Shown here one piece after another: positions 52,187-61,057 of a stretch of 64,000 bases of DNA. Source of the stretch: Faecalibacterium prausnitzii. Lineage in GTDB: Bacteria > Bacillota > Clostridia > Oscillospirales > Ruminococcaceae. The notes under the pieces were generated by a model that did no database searches, had not been told where the DNA came from, and saw only the letters and a program-made list of their open reading frames with translations. The stretch lies in NCBI RefSeq assembly GCF_019967995.1, contig NZ_CP065377.1, positions 1,984,001-2,048,000 of the forward strand. Reading direction: 5' to 3'. Made by a program: the position numbers and the translations under genes. Every line of letters begins with the position of its first letter. Positions within the stretch are counted from its first letter, which is position 1.

Positions 52187-52612
52187 TCAGCCCTCGACGG
52201 TGACGCCCATGGAGCGGCAGGTGCCACGGACCATGCTGCATGCAGCTTCCAGAGAAGCAGCGTTCAGGTCGGGCATCTTGGTCTTCGCGATCTCTTCCAC
52301 CTGAGCAGCGGTCAGAGAAGCAACCTTTTCCTTGTTGGGCTTGCCGGAAGCGGTGTTGATGCCAGCGGCCTTCTTGATCAGAACGGCTGCCGGAGGAGTC
52401 TTGGTGATGAAGCTGAAGGAGCGGTCAGCGTAAACGGTGATGACGACGGGGATGACATAACCCATCTGGTTCTTGGTACGCTCGTTGAACTCCTTGGTGA
52501 AGGCCATGATGTTGACGCCCTTCTGACCCAGAGCAGGGCCAACAGGGGGAGCCGGAGTCGCCTTGCCGGCCTCGATCTGCAGCTTAATGTAGCCAGTAAC
52601 TTTCTGTGCCAT
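52187..52612 (-). CDS. rplK: 50S ribosomal protein L11
   Basis: A 141-residue L11 with the flexible N-terminal domain ([25 protein letters not shown]) and the rRNA-binding C-terminal domain ([23 protein letters not shown] ... GTCRSMGV). It sits at the GTPase centre and is needed for stringent-response activation. It lies 131 bp downstream of nusG. The gap holds only weak hairpins. Confidence 0.98.
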   Translation of the reverse strand: MAQKVTGYIKLQIEAGKATPAPPVGPALGQKGVNIMAFTKEFNERTKNQMGYVIPVVITVYADRSFSFITKTPPAAVLIKKAAGINTASGKPNKEKVASLTAAQVEEIAKTKMPDLNAASLEAACSMVRGTCRSMGVTVEG

Positions 52613-52743
52613 GATAAATGCACCTCCAAAAATCTGTGGTGAGTTGCGGCGCCGTGTAGGCGCCTCCCACGAGCATGTGCGCGGTGCACACGCTCTATAA
52701 GAACCGCACTGCGGTCTTACCTTGGTAAACGGATGCCGGTTGG

Positions 52744-53274
52744 TTACGGCAGCTCGACCTGCGCGATGTCCACCTCAGCGGGCGTCTCGCGGCCAAACAT
52801 GTTGACCTTGAGCTTGACTTTGAAGCTCTCGGTGTCGATGCCCTCCACAAGGCCCATAAAGCCTTCCAGGGGGCCGGCAGTGATCTGCACGGTGTCGCCG
52901 ACTTTGAAATCGACGGTCAGCGGAGCTGCCTTCTCGACGCCCATCTTCTCGACCTCCTCAGCGGAGAGCGGGACGGGCTTGGATGCGGGGCCGACGAAAC
53001 CGGTGCAGCCGCGCGTGTTGCGCACCACATACCAGGTATCGTCGTTCATGACCATCTTGACCAGAACGTAACCGGGGAACAGCTTGTGCTCCACCATACG
53101 CTCCTTGCCGTCCTTGATCTCAGGGACCATCTCGGTGGGGACCTTGATGTCACAGATCAGGTCTTGCAGACGGCGGTTCTCGACCATGGTCTGCAGGTCC
53201 GTTGCAACCTTATTCTCGTAACCGGAATAGGTATGGACTACATACCAGAGGGCTTCATTGGACTGATCTTCCAT
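52744..53274 (-). CDS. nusG: Transcription termination/antitermination factor NusG
   Basis: A 176-residue NusG with the NGN domain opening ([21 protein letters not shown]), [24 protein letters not shown], and the C-terminal KOW domain ([24 protein letters not shown]). It binds RNA polymerase and couples it to ribosomes or Rho. It stands in the standard secE-nusG-rplK order. GGAGG precedes the ATG. Confidence 0.98.
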   Translation of the reverse strand: MEDQSNEALWYVVHTYSGYENKVATDLQTMVENRRLQDLICDIKVPTEMVPEIKDGKERMVEHKLFPGYVLVKMVMNDDTWYVVRNTRGCTGFVGPASKPVPLSAEEVEKMGVEKAAPLTVDFKVGDTVQITAGPLEGFMGLVEGIDTESFKVKLKVNMFGRETPAEVDIAQVELP

Positions 53275-53299
53275 TTTTCAAACCTCCGTTTCAAGATGT

Positions 53300-53551
53300 T
53301 CATGCGCCGATGATCAGGCCCAGGATGCCGCCGAAAATGGCATCCAGCGCGATCATGACAACGGCAGCGATCGCCACGGTGACGAGCACGACGACGGTGT
53401 TGGTCTTGGTGTCCTCTTTGGACGGCCACACGACCTTCTTCAGCTCGCTCTTCGTGTCGCGGAAGAACTTCGCAACGCGGTTGCAAAAGCCCTTCACGGC
53501 GGCCTTCATTCTGGCCACAAAGCCCGGCTTTTTCTCGGTTTTGTCTGCCAT
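53300..53551 (-). CDS. secE: Preprotein translocase subunit SecE
   Basis: An 83-residue single-span SecE: a basic amphipathic stretch (FVARMKAAVKGFCNRVAKFFRDTKSELKKVVWPS) followed by one membrane helix (about residues 53-81). The KKVVWPSKEDT segment is the family hallmark. It stabilises SecY in the translocon. It lies between rpmG and nusG, its usual place. Confidence 0.96.
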   Translation of the reverse strand: MADKTEKKPGFVARMKAAVKGFCNRVAKFFRDTKSELKKVVWPSKEDTKTNTVVVLVTVAIAAVVMIALDAIFGGILGLIIGA

Positions 53552-53568
53552 GATGTCGTCCGCCTTTC

Positions 53569-53718
53569 TTACTTGGTTTCGCGATGAACGGTGTGCTTCT
53601 TGCAGAAGCGGCAGTACTTCTTCATCTCAAGACGATCGGGGTTGTTCTTCTTGTTCTTCGTGGTGTTGTAGTTGCGCTGCTTGCACTCGGTGCAGGCCAG
53701 AGTGATTTTAACGGTCAT
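53569..53718 (-). CDS. rpmG: 50S ribosomal protein L33
   Basis: A 49-residue zinc-binding L33, with CxxC pairs CTEC (residues 9-12) and CRFC (36-39), so it is the C+ form, and the closing [10 protein letters not shown]. It is the first gene of the rpmG-secE-nusG-rplK-rplA transcript, 17 bp before secE. GGAGG precedes ATG 53718. No tRNA-Trp is inserted here, unlike in some relatives. Confidence 0.96.
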   Translation of the reverse strand: MTVKITLACTECKQRNYNTTKNKKNNPDRLEMKKYCRFCKKHTVHRETK

Positions 53719-53821
53719 TTGTTGACACCTCCATTATAACGGTTGTTTTGAACCTCCCTCGGCTTGCGGGAGCGCCTTCAAAACAGGGCGCACTTAATAA
53801 CCCCGCAAAAGAGGTGTTATC

Positions 53822-53850
53822 ATTGTATCACGTCTTTTTCCATCCGTCAA
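53822..53850 (-). promoter_or_regulatory. Promoter of the rpmG-secE-nusG transcript
   Basis: Minus strand: -35 TTGACG (53845-53850), 17-nt spacer, -10 TACAAT (53822-53827). The leader is about 100 nt. Confidence 0.85.
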
Positions 53851-53918
53851 GCGGATTTTCTGCGGTTTTTCAACTTTTTTGAAAAAATTTTCTTTTGCTT
53901 CTTTCTGGTTCTGCCCGC

Positions 53919-53947
53919 TTGCATCCCGCGCATAGATATTGTATAAT
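53919..53947 (+). promoter_or_regulatory. Promoter for ddl-murI
   Basis: -35 TTGCAT (53919-53924), 17-nt spacer, -10 TATAAT (53942-53947), about 55 nt before ddl. Confidence 0.82.
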
Positions 53948-54008
53948 AACAGCGTCTATACCTATATAGAGAAATTCCGGCCTTCCGGCCGTACGATCAG
54001 GAGAGATC

Positions 54009-55106
54009 ATGATGCAATCTGAAGAGAAACTCTGTGTCGTCGTGTTGTTCGGCGGCATGTCCAGCGAGCACGAGGTCAGCTGCGTGTCCGCCGGGACCTT
54101 CGTTGACAACCTCGACCCCAGCCGCTACGAAGTGCTGACCGTGGGCATCACCAAAGAGGGCCGCTGGCTGTGCACCGAGGCTTCCAGCGCCCAGATGGCC
54201 GATGGCAGCTGGGAAGAGCTGCCCGGCAACATGCCCTGTGTCATCAGCCCGGACCGTGCCGACCACGGCATGATCCTGTTCGCTCCTTCCGGCCAGGTGG
54301 AAAAGCTGCACGTGGATGTCGTCATCCCGGCCCTGCACGGCCTGTGGGGCGAGGACGGCACGGTGCAGGGCCTGCTGGAGCTGGCCGGCATCCCCTACGT
54401 GGGCTGCGGCGTTCTGGCCAGCGCCGTCTGCATGGATAAGGCGGTAGCCAACGCCCTGTTCGACGCCGCCGGCATCCCCCACACCCGGTGGCTGGCTGCC
54501 AACCGCTGGGAGATCGAATCCGACCTCGAAGGCGTCTGCGACGGTGCCATCGCGAAGCTGGGCTGGCCCATCTTCGTCAAGCCCGCCAACGCCGGTTCCA
54601 GCGTCGGCATCACCAAGGCCCACGACCGCGCCGAGCTGAAGGACGCCATCCGGCTGGCTCTGGAGAACGACCGCAAGGTCGTCTTTGAGGCCTTCGTGGA
54701 CGGTCATGAGGTCGAGTGTGCCGTCATCGGCTCCGACCCCGCTGTGGCCACCCGCCCCGGCGAGATCCTGGCCGGTGCCGAGTTCTACACCTACGACGAC
54801 AAGTACAAGAACGGTGTGAGCCAGGTGGTCATCCCGGCCCGGCTCGACGAGGCCAAGCTCGACGAGGTAAAGACCTACGCCGCCATGGCCTACACGGCCC
54901 TGAACTGCGAGGGCCTGGCCCGCTGCGACTTCTTCGTGGAGCATGGCACCAACCGGGTGATGATCAACGAGATCAACACCTTCCCCGGCTTCACCCCCAT
55001 CAGCATGTACCCCAAGCTCATGGAGCACGAGGGCACCCCTGTGCCCGCCCTGATCGACCATCTGATCGAACTGGCGCTGGAAAGGACGGAAAAGCAGCAT
55101 GGATAA
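54009..55106 (+). CDS. ddl: D-alanine-D-alanine ligase
   Basis: A 365-residue ATP-grasp ligase making the D-Ala-D-Ala dipeptide of peptidoglycan. Conserved parts are LFGGMSSEHEVS near residue 14, ALHGLWGEDGTVQGLLEL, the ATP-binding PIFVKPANAGSSVGI, and the Mg-binding ending CDFFVEHGTNRVMINEINTFPGFT. A second ATG at 54012 is equally possible from the AGGAGAG spacing. It overlaps murI by 8 bp; the pair supplies D-Ala-D-Ala and D-Glu. Confidence 0.96.
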   Translation: MMQSEEKLCVVVLFGGMSSEHEVSCVSAGTFVDNLDPSRYEVLTVGITKEGRWLCTEASSAQMADGSWEELPGNMPCVISPDRADHGMILFAPSGQVEKLHVDVVIPALHGLWGEDGTVQGLLELAGIPYVGCGVLASAVCMDKAVANALFDAAGIPHTRWLAANRWEIESDLEGVCDGAIAKLGWPIFVKPANAGSSVGITKAHDRAELKDAIRLALENDRKVVFEAFVDGHEVECAVIGSDPAVATRPGEILAGAEFYTYDDKYKNGVSQVVIPARLDEAKLDEVKTYAAMAYTALNCEGLARCDFFVEHGTNRVMINEINTFPGFTPISMYPKLMEHEGTPVPALIDHLIELALERTEKQHG

Positions 55107-55923
55107 CCGCCCCATCGGCGTATTTGACAGCGGCCTCGGCGGCCTGACCGGCGTGAAGGAGCTGCGCAAGCGGCTCCCCCACGAGAACATCGTCTACTTC
55201 GGCGACACCGGCCGTGTGCCCTACGGCAGCCGCAGCCCGGAGACCATCCTGCAGTATGCCCGGCAGGACATCGCGTTTCTGCTGTCCCAGAATGTCAAGT
55301 GCATCATGGCCGCCTGCGGCACGGTGTCCAGCACCTACCCCGCCGCCGAGGCGGCGCTGCTGCCCGTGCCCTACCTGGGCGTCGTGGATGCGGCTGCGCG
55401 GGAGGCTGCTTTTTCCACCCGCAACCGCCGCATCGGCGTCATCGGCACCGCGGCCACCATCCGCTCCCGCAGCTATGAGACCCTGCTGCGCAAACTGGTG
55501 CCGGGCGTGGAGATCACGGCCCGCCCCTGCCCGCTCTTCGTGCCGCTGGTGGAGGCCGGTTACGTGGACCACAGCGCGGAAGACAAGCAGGAAGTGACCC
55601 GGCTCGTCATCGCCCAGTACCTCACCGAGGTGCGGGATGCCGGGGTGGACACCCTCATTCTGGGCTGCACCCACTATCCCCTCATCAAGACCATGATCGG
55701 CGAATTCATGGGCCGGGACGTCGTGCTGGTGGACCCGGCCAAGACCGCCGCCCACCATCTGGAACGCACCCTCAGCGAGCGCGGTCTGCGGGCCAACCAC
55801 CCCGCCGGGCAGGCGCATTTCTACGTCAGCGACACGCCGGACAGTTTTTCGCAGACGGCAGACCTCTTCCTCGGCGAGTACAAGGGAGGGCCGGTGGAGC
55901 AGATCGCCATCGACAAATACTAA
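55099..55923 (+). CDS. murI: Glutamate racemase
   Basis: A 274-residue racemase providing D-glutamate for peptidoglycan. The two catalytic cysteines lie in AACGTVSST and LGCTHYPL, and the start PIGVFDSGLGGLTGVKEL holds the catalytic aspartate and serine. Its start lies within the last codons of ddl. Length is standard. Confidence 0.97.
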   Translation: MDNRPIGVFDSGLGGLTGVKELRKRLPHENIVYFGDTGRVPYGSRSPETILQYARQDIAFLLSQNVKCIMAACGTVSSTYPAAEAALLPVPYLGVVDAAAREAAFSTRNRRIGVIGTAATIRSRSYETLLRKLVPGVEITARPCPLFVPLVEAGYVDHSAEDKQEVTRLVIAQYLTEVRDAGVDTLILGCTHYPLIKTMIGEFMGRDVVLVDPAKTAAHHLERTLSERGLRANHPAGQAHFYVSDTPDSFSQTADLFLGEYKGGPVEQIAIDKY

Positions 55924-55941
55924 AGCGAAGGACAAACGAAC

Positions 55942-56400
55942 GTGAAGGAAGATTTCATCATCCGCATCAAGAGCCGCTCGGAGCAGTTCGAGCACACCCA
56001 GCCCGTCCGGGTGGACGAGGATGACCGCATCGAACTGATGACCTACGGCAGCTTCGTGAAAAAGGGCGACACCTACTATATCACTTATAAAGAGACCGAG
56101 ACCATCGGCTTTGCCGGCTGCACCACCACCATCAAGATCGCAGCCGACGGCAGCCGGGTGGGCCTGCTCCGGTTCGGCCCGGCCAACGCCCAGCTCATCA
56201 TCGAGCGGGACCGCCGGAGCATCTGCCACTATGAGACCGAGGTCGGCTCCCTGACGCTGGGCGTGACTGGCGACGGCATCGAGTGCAGCCTGACCGAAAC
56301 GGGCGGCACGGCCCGATTCAGCTATCTGCTGGACGCCGACGACCCCATCTCCATCATCAACCGCAACACGCTGGAAATTTCCGTGCAAAAGCCAAATTAA
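55942..56400 (+). CDS. DUF1934 (YwiB-like) protein
   Basis: A 152-residue protein of the DUF1934 family, predicted to be a small calycin-like beta-barrel: FIIRIKSRSEQFE at the start, DRIELMTYGSFVKKGDTYYITYKETE, TTTIKIAADG, and LGVTGDGIECSLTETGGTARFSYLL. The start codon is GTG with a weak AAGGAC-type site. It follows murI by 18 bp, and in many Firmicutes its homologue lies next to argS, as here. Function unknown. Confidence 0.85.
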   Translation: MKEDFIIRIKSRSEQFEHTQPVRVDEDDRIELMTYGSFVKKGDTYYITYKETETIGFAGCTTTIKIAADGSRVGLLRFGPANAQLIIERDRRSICHYETEVGSLTLGVTGDGIECSLTETGGTARFSYLLDADDPISIINRNTLEISVQKPN

Positions 56401-56408
56401 AGCGGTTC

Positions 56409-56505
56409 ACCCTCTCCGTCCGCGCTTTCGAGTGCAAAGTTTCTCTCGTTTGCGAAAAGCTCTCCCCCCTTTGGGAGAGCTGGACGCGAAGCGGCCTGAG
56501 AGGGT
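56409..56505 (+). repeat. Palindromic intergenic repeat, copy C
   Basis: Outer arms ACCCTCTC (56409-56416) and GAGAGGGT (56498-56505). Inside are GCTCTCCCCCC-TTT-GGGAGAGC and GGACGCGAAGCGGCC. It matches copy D closely on its right half and occupies the DUF1934-argS gap. Confidence 0.8.
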
Positions 56506-56527
56506 CAGCCCGTGAAAGGATAAAACA

Positions 56528-58342
56528 ATGACTGAATTCGAAAAGACCTACCAGAACTACAACCCCCGCTCGGCTGCCCTGAGCGAGGCCCGCGCTCTGC
56601 TGACCGCTGCGGCCAAGGCCGCCATGGCCGACGGCACCCTGCCCGAAGCCGAGCTGCCCGCTTTCATCGTGGAGATCCCCGCTGACACCAAGAACGGTGA
56701 CATCGCCTCCAACCTGGCCATGGCCGGTGCCCGCACCTGGCGCAAGGCTCCCCGGATGATCGCCGACGCCCTCATCGCCCACCTGCCCTCCATCGAGGGC
56801 GGCGTCTTCGCCAAGGTGGAGGTGGCCGGCCCCGGCTTCATCAACCTGTTCCTGGCTCCGGCCTTCTGGGCCAGCGTCGTGCTGGGCGCAGCCGCCAACA
56901 AGGACTACGGCCGCACCGACTACGGCAAGGGTGCCAAGTACAACGTGGAGTTCGTCTCTGCCAACCCCACCGGCCCCATGCACATGGGCAACGCCCGCGG
57001 CGGCGCTCTGGGCGACTGCCTGGCCGCCGTGCTGGACTGGGCCGGTTACGATGTGACCCGCGAGTTCTACATCAACGACGCAGGCAACCAGATTCAGAAA
57101 TTCGGCAAGAGCCTGGCCGTCCGCTATTTGCAGAAGTTCTGCGGCGAGGAGGCCTATCCCCTGCCCGCTGAGTGCTACCAGGGCGGCGACATCAAGGTGC
57201 TGGCCGGGGAATTTGCCGACCTGCACGGCGACTGCTACGTGGCCGCCTGCCAGGGCATGGACGAAGAGACCCTGTTTGCCAGCGAAGCGTTCGAGACCCT
57301 GAAGAACACCCTCGTGGATTACGCACTGCCCAAGAACATCGCGGCCCTCAAGCGCGACCTGGGCAAGTACCGCATCGACTACGATGTCTGGTTCCACGAG
57401 AGCACCCTGCACGAGTCCGGCGCTGTCAAGGCTGTGGTCGAAAAGCTGCTGGAGCTGGGTGCCTGCTACAAGGCTGAGGATGGCGCCGTCATGTACCGCA
57501 GCGCCCAGTACGCCGCCAAGTACGGCACCGTCAACAAGAAGAAGACCGAGGACGGCACCGAGGAAGAGGCCAAGGACGAAGTTCTGGTCCGCGCCAACGG
57601 CATCCCCACCTACTTTGCCGCCGACATCGCCTACCACTACAACAAGCTGGCCACCCGCGGCTTTGCCAAGGCCATCGACGTCTGGGGTGCAGACCACCAC
57701 GGCCACGTCGCCCGCATGAAGGGTGCCATGGACGCCATCGGCCTGAACGGCAATGACCTCGACGTCGTGCTGATGCAGATGGTCAACCTGATGCGCGACG
57801 GCCAGCCCGTCCGCATGTCCAAGCGCACCGGCAACGCCATCACCCTGACCGACCTGCTGGAAGAGGTGCCCATCGACAGCGCCCGCTTCCTGTTCAACAT
57901 GCACGACGCCGGAAGCGGCATCGACTTCGACCTCGACCAGGCCGTCAAGACCGACAACGACAACCCGGTCTACTACGTCCAGTATGCACACGCCCGCATC
58001 TGCTCCATCCTCAAGAAGATGGAGAGCGAGGGTGTTGCCTTCGCGGGTGCCGACCAGGTGGATGCCACCCTGCTGACCGAGCCCTCCGAGATGGACCTCA
58101 TCCGGATGCTGGCCGCCTTCCCGCAGGAGATCGTCATGGCCGCTGAGAAGTACGATCCCAGCCGAATCAACCGCTTCGTCATCGACCTCGCCAGCGCCTT
58201 CCACCGCTTCTACGGCAGCTGCCGCATCCAGGGCGCAGACCCCGCCGTCCAGCAGGCCCGCCTGGCCCTCTGCATCGGCGTCAAGAACGTCATTTGCAAC
58301 GTGCTGACCATGTTCAAGATCAGCGTTCCGGAGAAGATGTAA
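56528..58342 (+). CDS. argS: Arginyl-tRNA synthetase
   Basis: A 604-residue class I synthetase. The HIGH-type motif reads HMGNARGG within SANPTGPMHMGNARGG, so the second histidine is Asn, a form I believe occurs in other clostridial ArgRS. KMSKS appears as RMSKRTGN. The N-terminal Add-1 domain (about residues 1-120) and the C-terminal anticodon domain (ARICSILKKMESEG ... AFHRFYGSCRI) are present. It charges tRNA-Arg. AAGGATAAAACA precedes the ATG. Confidence 0.97.
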   Translation: MTEFEKTYQNYNPRSAALSEARALLTAAAKAAMADGTLPEAELPAFIVEIPADTKNGDIASNLAMAGARTWRKAPRMIADALIAHLPSIEGGVFAKVEVAGPGFINLFLAPAFWASVVLGAAANKDYGRTDYGKGAKYNVEFVSANPTGPMHMGNARGGALGDCLAAVLDWAGYDVTREFYINDAGNQIQKFGKSLAVRYLQKFCGEEAYPLPAECYQGGDIKVLAGEFADLHGDCYVAACQGMDEETLFASEAFETLKNTLVDYALPKNIAALKRDLGKYRIDYDVWFHESTLHESGAVKAVVEKLLELGACYKAEDGAVMYRSAQYAAKYGTVNKKKTEDGTEEEAKDEVLVRANGIPTYFAADIAYHYNKLATRGFAKAIDVWGADHHGHVARMKGAMDAIGLNGNDLDVVLMQMVNLMRDGQPVRMSKRTGNAITLTDLLEEVPIDSARFLFNMHDAGSGIDFDLDQAVKTDNDNPVYYVQYAHARICSILKKMESEGVAFAGADQVDATLLTEPSEMDLIRMLAAFPQEIVMAAEKYDPSRINRFVIDLASAFHRFYGSCRIQGADPAVQQARLALCIGVKNVICNVLTMFKISVPEKM

Positions 58343-58353
58343 CCGGAAGTTTT

Positions 58354-58408
58354 CCCGCATACGAAAAGACCCGCTCATCCGACACTTCATCGGGTGGGCG
58401 GGTCTTCG
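58354..58408. terminator. Bidirectional terminator between argS and the CPBP protease gene
   Basis: Stem AAGACCCGCTCATCCGA / TCGGGTGGGCGGGTCTT, with short T-runs on both sides. Confidence 0.82.
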
Positions 58409-58416
58409 TTTGTCCC

Positions 58417-59244
58417 TTAATATTGGAAGTAGAGCTTCACTTCACCGATCTTCTTTTTCCGCAGCAGGATCGCCGCCGGGATGAGGTAGACCAGCACCGA
58501 CAGCAGCATCGAGGCATCGTAGCTGCTCACGCTCTCGGCCACACTCTCGGTGCCGTAGAGCCCGCCGACGAGCATGGAGATGATGTCCATGCCGCCATGT
58601 AAGAACACCGTGACCCAGAGGTTGCCGGTGCGGAAGTAGATGGCCGCATACAGCACCCCCAGCGACGCTGCGAAGATACACTGCATCAGCACCCCCAGCG
58701 GCGCACTGGACAGCAGATTCGTCAGGTGGGCGCAGCCAAACAGCAGACCCGACAGCAGGCAGGCCTTCCAGATGCCGCCCCGGCTCGTGCCGAAGTGCTC
58801 CAGCAGCGTCTCCGCGATGACGCCCCGGAACAAAAACTCCTCCGCGATGCCCACCAGAATCATATTGGCCAGAAAGCTCAGGATGCGCCAGAGCGGCAGC
58901 AGTGTGCCGTCTTCCGGCAGGCCGAACAGGATCTTTGCGTACAGCGTGTACGCCAGCAGGGCCAGCGGATACATTCCCACCAGCAGGCCGTTGAAGAAGC
59001 CGCAGCCCCGCTTTCGCAGCAGCTGCGCCTTGCCGGTGCGCTTCAGCAGCAGCACGGCCACGCCGACGCCGACCAGCTCCTGGATGCAGCCCAGCAGATA
59101 GTCGTCCGCATAGGCCAGATCAAAGCGGAACAGCATCAGCAAAAACACCACAAGGATCGACGTTAGGATCAGACTTCCCAGAAACAGCACCTCCGCCCCG
59201 ACACAGTAGCCGAGCGGATGGTTTTTGCGCAGACGTTTGAGCAT
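58417..59244 (-). CDS. CPBP family intramembrane metalloprotease
   Basis: A 275-residue protein with about eight membrane segments and the CPBP/CaaX protease motifs: EEFLFRG (motif 1), the FGCAHL histidine (motif 2) and VFLHGGMDI (motif 3). Family members act in prenyl-protein processing or in bacteriocin immunity and secretion; there is no bacteriocin gene nearby, so the substrate is unknown. ATG 59244 has GGAGG upstream. The promoter is at 59276-59304. Confidence 0.9.
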   Translation of the reverse strand: MLKRLRKNHPLGYCVGAEVLFLGSLILTSILVVFLLMLFRFDLAYADDYLLGCIQELVGVGVAVLLLKRTGKAQLLRKRGCGFFNGLLVGMYPLALLAYTLYAKILFGLPEDGTLLPLWRILSFLANMILVGIAEEFLFRGVIAETLLEHFGTSRGGIWKACLLSGLLFGCAHLTNLLSSAPLGVLMQCIFAASLGVLYAAIYFRTGNLWVTVFLHGGMDIISMLVGGLYGTESVAESVSSYDASMLLSVLVYLIPAAILLRKKKIGEVKLYFQY

Positions 59245-59275
59245 CGAATTTTCCTCCGTTGCAGATAGTGACTCT

Positions 59276-59304
59276 ATTGTAACATATTGGGGGAAATTGT
59301 TCAA
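59276..59304 (-). promoter_or_regulatory. Promoter for the CPBP protease gene
   Basis: Minus strand: -35 TTGAAC (59299-59304), 17-nt spacer, -10 TACAAT (59276-59281). The -35 lies within a short sequence that copies the T-arm of tRNA-Pro (see the entry at 59299). Confidence 0.7.
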
Positions 59305-59447
59305 ATCCCGCTTGCGGAGGCGGAAATACAGCAGCAGTCCCCTTGTTCGACATTCCTACTGGTCCAGGACCCGCGGGCTAAGCAACAGCCCTCAGGGCTG
59401 ATTGCTTGCCTTGCTTCGCAAGGCCGCCCTGTTCAAATCCCGCTGCA
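59299..59447 (+). repeat. Two tRNA-Pro 3'-end fragments in inverted orientation
   Basis: GTTCAAATCCCGCT occurs at 59299-59312 and again at 59431-59444 on the plus strand. The same 14 bases form the T-arm and 3' part of the tRNA-Pro gene at 59492-59567, which is on the minus strand. They bracket about 130 bp containing small hairpins (AGCCCT-C-AGGGCT and CCTTG-CTT-CGCAAGG). They look like duplication scars or old attachment sites. Confidence 0.6.
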
Positions 59448-59452
59448 AAGAT

Positions 59453-59491
59453 AAAAAAGACCAGACGGATAAAAATCCGTCTGGTCTTTTT

Positions 59492-59492
<1 letters not shown>
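59453..59492 (-). terminator. Terminator after tRNA-Pro
   Basis: A nearly perfect inverted repeat AAAAAAGACCAGACGGAT / ATCCGTCTGGTCTTTTTT around TTTT, immediately 3' of the tRNA. Confidence 0.92.
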
Positions 59493-59567
<75 letters not shown>

Positions 59568-59595
59568 AAAATACCGCAGCTTTTCGGCTGCGGTC

Positions 59596-59669
59596 TGGTT
59601 GGGGATGAGAGAATCGAACTCCCACAAGTAGAGTCAGAGTCTACCGCACTACCACTATGCAAATCCCCA
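59596..59669 (-). tRNA. tRNA-Gln (CTG)
   Basis: A 74-nt cloverleaf. Acceptor arms TGGGGAT / ATCCCCA with a U1-A72 start typical of tRNA-Gln, anticodon stem GTAGA / TCTAC, anticodon CTG, T-loop TTCGATTC, and encoded CCA. It lies upstream of tRNA-Pro on the same strand. Confidence 0.92.
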
Positions 59670-59821
59670 ATATTTTGTTTTGTCAGGAGCGTTGCTCGCT
59701 GCTGACAAGGGATATTATACTATCAAACCACCTTCTTGTCAACACTTTTTCAGAACTTTTTTGCCGAAGTTTTTCCGGTAAATTCTCTGCGCGATTTCAC
59801 GCGATTTTTACGTTCCAACTC

Positions 59822-59850
59822 TTGACACTGCCCCGCTTTGGGAATACTCT
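59822..59850 (+). promoter_or_regulatory. Promoter for the phosphofructokinase gene
   Basis: -35 TTGACA (59822-59827), 17-nt spacer, -10 TACTCT (59845-59850), about 60 nt before the ATG. Confidence 0.65.
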
Positions 59851-59910
59851 TATAGTACAAACTTCTCCTGCACGAGTGGGAAATTCAGAGAAAACGAGGG
59901 ATATTACGAG

Positions 59911-60987
59911 ATGAAAAAACGTGTTGGCATCCTGACCTCCGGCGGCGACTGCCCCGGCCTGAACGCCACCATCCGCGGCGTGGCAAAAGCTCTGTATGCC
60001 CGGATGGGCGACAGCGTCGAGATCGTGGGCATCCTGAACGGCTACCATGGCCTGATCACCGGCGACTACAAGGAGATGACGGAAGACGACTTCCGGGGCA
60101 TCCTGACGCTGGGCGGCACCATTCTGGGCACCAAGCGCACCCCCTTCAAGCTGATGCGCGTTGTGGAAGAAGACAAGATCGACAAGGTCGCAGCCATGAA
60201 GAAGACCTATAAGGACGCAAAGCTCGACTGTCTGCTCTGCCTGGGCGGCAACGGCACCCACAAGACCGCCAATCTCCTCTCTCAGGAGGGCCTGAACATC
60301 ATCGGCCTGCCCAAGACCATCGACAACGACATCTACGGCACCGACGTCACCTTCGGCTTCCACACCGCTGTGGATATCGCCACCGACGTCATCGACCGCA
60401 TCCACACCACCGCAGGCAGCCACAGCCGCGTGATGTGCATCGAGATCATGGGCAACAAGGCCGGCTGGCTGACCCTCTATTCCGGCATCGCCGGCGGCGC
60501 AGACATCATCCTGCTGCCCGAAATGCCCTACGACATCGACCGCGTCTGCGGTGCGGTGGAGCGCCGCGCCAAGAAGGGCTCCAACTTCTCCATCATCGCC
60601 GTGGCAGAGGGTGCCCTGAACGAGGAAGAGGCCAAACTGAAGCGGAAGGAATGGACCGCCAAGCGCGCCGAGGCGGGCTACACCACCGCCACCAGCCGCA
60701 TCGCCGCCGCCGTCCAGAAGAAGACCGGCATGGAGACCCGCGTCTGCATCCCCGGCCACATGCAGCGCGGTGGCAGCCCCAGCGCCTATGACCGTGTGCT
60801 GGCCACCCAGTTCGGCAGCTACGCCGCCAAGCTGGTGGAGATCGAGCGCTACGGCGTGACCGTCGCTCTGGTCAACGGCCACGTCACCGCCAACCGTCTG
60901 GAGGACATCGCCGGCAAGACCCGCAATGTTCCCGAAGGCTGTGAGCTGCTCACCGTCGCCCGCCGGATGGGCGTGAGCCTGGGCTGA
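59911..60987 (+). CDS. pfkA: 6-phosphofructokinase (GGNGT subtype)
   Basis: A 358-residue phosphofructokinase. The glycine-rich start GILTSGGDCPGLNATIRG and the catalytic PKTIDNDI (D138, D140) are standard, as is GGSPSAYDRV. The phosphoryl-donor loop reads LGGNGTHKTA, with N114 where the E. coli ATP enzyme has D103 in GGDGS, so donor choice (ATP, or pyrophosphate as in GGDD enzymes) is uncertain. The effector-binding C-terminal half fits the non-allosteric clostridial type. It has its own promoter and a terminator, and serves upper glycolysis. Confidence 0.92.
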   Translation: MKKRVGILTSGGDCPGLNATIRGVAKALYARMGDSVEIVGILNGYHGLITGDYKEMTEDDFRGILTLGGTILGTKRTPFKLMRVVEEDKIDKVAAMKKTYKDAKLDCLLCLGGNGTHKTANLLSQEGLNIIGLPKTIDNDIYGTDVTFGFHTAVDIATDVIDRIHTTAGSHSRVMCIEIMGNKAGWLTLYSGIAGGADIILLPEMPYDIDRVCGAVERRAKKGSNFSIIAVAEGALNEEEAKLKRKEWTAKRAEAGYTTATSRIAAAVQKKTGMETRVCIPGHMQRGGSPSAYDRVLATQFGSYAAKLVEIERYGVTVALVNGHVTANRLEDIAGKTRNVPEGCELLTVARRMGVSLG

Positions 60988-61007
60988 GGTTTTCCTGAAA
61001 ACGATAC

Positions 61008-61045
61008 AAAACGAGCGCTGCACCCACCATGCAGCGCTCGTTTTC
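61008..61045. terminator. Bidirectional terminator after pfkA
   Basis: Stem AAAACGAGCGCTGCA / TGCAGCGCTCGTTTT with a 7-nt loop. It separates pfkA from the convergent XRE gene. Confidence 0.9.
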
Positions 61046-61057
61046 GTTTGCTTCGTT

